7,941 bases of DNA, from contig CAJYKY010000354.1 in assembly GCA_913775005.1 (NCBI GenBank), positions 1 through 7,941 on the forward strand, given 5' to 3'. The notes below the pieces were generated by a model. It did not search any database and was not told the origin of the DNA. It saw nothing but the letters and a program-made list of their open reading frames with translations. Shown here piece after piece: positions 6,159 through 7,941 of this stretch. The stretch comes from an uncultured Achromobacter sp. GTDB lineage: Bacteria > Pseudomonadota > Gammaproteobacteria > Burkholderiales > Burkholderiaceae_B. The position numbers and the translations under genes are program-made. Numbering within the stretch: the first letter of the stretch is position 1; each line of letters starts with the position of its first letter.

Positions 6159-6911
6159 ATGGCTAAACGACGCGGGCTTACGCTCGACGGTGTGCTGTTG
6201 CTCGACAAACCCGTAGGTTTGTCGAGTAACCACGCTTTGCAACGCGCCAAACGCGCCATGGACGCGGCCAAGGCCGGTCACACGGGCACGTTGGACCCGT
6301 TCGCTACCGGTCTGCTCGTCTGCTGCATGGGCAAGGCCACCAAAATTTCTGGCGCGATGCTCAATGCCGACAAGGCATATCGCGCTACGCTGCAATTTGG
6401 CTCGGAAACCGATTCCGGCGACCTGACCGGCAATGTCGTGTCCACCGCCGAACCGGGTTTCGTGGTCGACGAACAGGCATTGCGCGACGCGCTGTCACGT
6501 TTCTCGGGCACGATTGAACAGATTCCGCCGATGTACTCGGCGCTCAAGCGCGACGGCAAGCCGTTGTACGAGTACGCCCGCGCCGGCATCGAACTAGAGC
6601 GCGCACCGCGCCAGATCACGATTCACCGCATCGAGCTGTTGTCCCTTTCGGGAACGCAGGCAGAGATCGATGTGGAATGCAGTAAAGGCACATACATCCG
6701 AACACTGGCCCAGGACATCGGGCGCGTGCTGGGCTGTTTCGCCCACCTGACGGCGCTGCGGCGCACGCATGTCGGGCCATTTTCTCTGGAACGCGCCGTT
6801 GAACTGGAAGCCTTGCAGGCCATGCCAGACCCCAAGCAGGCATTGCTTGCATTGAACGAATTGCCGGAGGGCTTGCTGCCCTCCAACCTGACCTTAAAGG
6901 ACTCGCTATGA
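6159..6911 (+). CDS. truB: tRNA pseudouridine(55) synthase TruB, short form
   Basis: TruB converts U55 in the T-loop of nearly all tRNAs to pseudouridine and also acts as a tRNA-folding chaperone. The 250-aa product shows DGVLLLDKPVGLSSN (10-24), the catalytic motif GHTGTLDPFATG (40-51) with nucleophile Asp46, Tyr74, the PPMYSALK motif (123-130) and KGTYIRT (176-182) with Arg181. Relative to E. coli TruB (314 aa) it ends after the catalytic domain and lacks most of the C-terminal PUA-like domain. The ATG at 6159 lies 38 nt after the rbfA stop with only a weak ribosome-binding site. A long inverted repeat lies at codons 13-24. The 3' end overlaps typA as ATGA. Confidence 0.96.
   Translation: MAKRRGLTLDGVLLLDKPVGLSSNHALQRAKRAMDAAKAGHTGTLDPFATGLLVCCMGKATKISGAMLNADKAYRATLQFGSETDSGDLTGNVVSTAEPGFVVDEQALRDALSRFSGTIEQIPPMYSALKRDGKPLYEYARAGIELERAPRQITIHRIELLSLSGTQAEIDVECSKGTYIRTLAQDIGRVLGCFAHLTALRRTHVGPFSLERAVELEALQAMPDPKQALLALNELPEGLLPSNLTLKDSL
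6197..6230 (+). repeat. Long near-perfect inverted repeat within the start of truB
   Basis: CTCGACAAACC (6201-6211) and GGTTTGTCGAG (6216-6226) are perfectly complementary around a 4-nt loop (CGTA). The stem extends outward by one G-U pair (6200/6227) and three more pairs (6197-6199 with 6228-6230), giving about 15 bp. It lies inside truB codons 13-24, the conserved LLDKPxGLSS region. No T-run follows, so it is not a terminator. It could influence truB translation or mRNA cleavage. Confidence 0.75.
6896..6910 (+). promoter_or_regulatory. Ribosome-binding site and overlapping start for typA
   Basis: AAAGGA (6896-6901) lies inside the truB 3' end, 6 nt upstream of the typA ATG (6908-6910), an almost ideal spacing. 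The ATG overlaps the truB TGA (6909-6911). This fixes the typA start and points to translational coupling. Confidence 0.8.
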
Positions 6912-7941
6912 CTCGCGCCTTGCGCAACGTCGCCATCATCGCCCACGTGGACCACGGTAAAACAACCCTGGTCGACCAGCTGCTGCGCCAATCCGGCACC
7001 TTCCGCGAAAACCAGGCGCTGACCGAACGGGTCATGGACTCGAACGACCTGGAAAAAGAACGCGGCATTACGATTCTGGCCAAGAACTGTGCCGTTGAAT
7101 ACGAAGGCACGCACATCAACATCGTCGACACCCCGGGACACGCGGACTTCGGTGGCGAAGTCGAGCGCGTGCTGTCCATGGTTGACGGCGTGCTGCTGCT
7201 GGTGGACGCCGTTGAAGGCCCCATGCCGCAAACCATTTTCGTGACCCGCAAGGCACTGGCCCTGGGCCTGAAGCCGATCGTGGTCGTGAACAAGGTGGAC
7301 CGCCCGGGCGCCCGTACCGATTTCGTCATCAACGCCACGTTCGACCTGTTCGACAAGCTGGGCGCCACCGACGAGCAGCTGGACTTCCCCGTGGTGTACG
7401 CCTCGGGTCTGTCGGGCTACGCCGGCCTGACCCCGGACGTGCGCGAGGGCGACATGCGTCCGCTGTTCGAAGCCATTCTGCAACACGTGCCGCAGCGTGA
7501 AGACGACCCCAACGGTCCGCTGCAAATGCAGATCATCTCGCTGGACTACAACAGCTACGTCGGCAAGATCGGCGTGGGCCGCATCAACCGTGGCCGTATG
7601 CGCCCCGGCATGGAAGTGGCTTATAAGTTTGGTCCGGAAGGTCAGGGTGGCCGTGGCCGTATCAACCAGGTGCTGAAGTTCCATGGTCTGGAACGCATCG
7701 TGGTGGACGAAGCCGAAGCCGGCGACATCGTGCTGATCAACGGCATCGAAGAACTGGGCATTGGCTGCACCGTCACCGACACGACGACGCAGGAAGCATT
7801 GCCGATGCTGCGCATCGACGAACCCACGCTGACCATGAACTTCATGGTGAACACGTCGCCGCTGGCCGGCCGCGAAGGCAAGTTCGTGACCAGCCGCCAA
7901 GTGCGCGACCGCCTGGACCGCGAGCTGAAGTCCAACGTGGC
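6908..7941 (+). CDS. typA: Ribosome-associated GTPase TypA/BipA (3' end beyond window)
   Basis: TypA/BipA is a translational GTPase of the EF-G/LepA group that binds the ribosome and is linked to 50S assembly, cold and stress adaptation. The window shows the first 344 codons of a protein usually near 600 aa; the frame stays open to the last base. G1 is AHVDHGKT (12-19), the switch I Thr is in RGITI (52-56), G3 is DTPGH (74-78), G4 is NKVD (128-131) and G5 is about ASG (165-167). The following beta-barrel domain II (about 200-300) includes YNSYVGKIGVGRINRGR. The DTPGHADFGGEVERVL form separates it from EF-G and LepA. The domains III and V and C-terminal domain typical of BipA are mostly outside the window. 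Confidence 0.95.
   Translation, partial: MTRALRNVAIIAHVDHGKTTLVDQLLRQSGTFRENQALTERVMDSNDLEKERGITILAKNCAVEYEGTHINIVDTPGHADFGGEVERVLSMVDGVLLLVDAVEGPMPQTIFVTRKALALGLKPIVVVNKVDRPGARTDFVINATFDLFDKLGATDEQLDFPVVYASGLSGYAGLTPDVREGDMRPLFEAILQHVPQREDDPNGPLQMQIISLDYNSYVGKIGVGRINRGRMRPGMEVAYKFGPEGQGGRGRINQVLKFHGLERIVVDEAEAGDIVLINGIEELGIGCTVTDTTTQEALPMLRIDEPTLTMNFMVNTSPLAGREGKFVTSRQVRDRLDRELKSNV

Noticed and set aside
1..7941. CRISPR array, insertion sequence, toxin-antitoxin or defence system
   Set aside because: No spaced direct repeats, transposase, terminal inverted repeats or relevant protein families are visible; all coding sequence is explained by housekeeping genes.

Overview
The window carries a translation and transcription operon from a GC-rich betaproteobacterium. 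The protein sequences look like Alcaligenaceae (Achromobacter/Bordetella type); this is recollection of family sequences, not a search. All genes lie on the + strand in the order rimP, nusA, infB, rbfA, truB, typA. typA runs off the right edge of the window.

Layout. Bases 1-570 hold no convincing gene. They contain a GC-rich hairpin near the left edge, a plausible extended -10 promoter (TGC-TAAAAT, 94-102), then about 430 nt rich in potential RNA hairpins. This stretch ends in a clear intrinsic terminator (537-564), whose T-run stops only 6 nt before the rimP start codon. Segments just upstream of the terminator can pair with either of its arms, so it may be a regulated attenuator rather than a plain gene boundary. 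rimP (571-1074) overlaps nusA (1071-2549) as ATGA. A 95-nt gap with a strong hairpin separates nusA from infB (2645-5695). rbfA (5719-6120) and truB (6159-6911) follow closely. typA (6908 onward) overlaps truB as ATGA and has a good Shine-Dalgarno sequence inside the truB end.

How the genes fit together. RimP and RbfA are 30S maturation factors. NusA controls RNA polymerase pausing, termination and antitermination. IF-2 joins initiator tRNA and the subunits. TruB makes pseudouridine 55 in tRNA. TypA/BipA is a ribosome-associated GTPase linked to assembly and stress. The first five genes match the classic rimP-nusA-infB-rbfA-truB cluster. The E. coli cluster continues with rpsO-pnp, whereas here typA is attached.

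The genes themselves are ordinary housekeeping genes, and I see no mobile element, CRISPR array, tRNA or defence system. The points most worth a second look are the possible rimP attenuator and its structured leader, and a 34-nt near-perfect inverted repeat inside the start of truB. Others are the nusA-infB intergenic hairpin, a short TruB that lacks the usual C-terminal domain, and a Thr in place of Asn in the IF-2 G4 motif.
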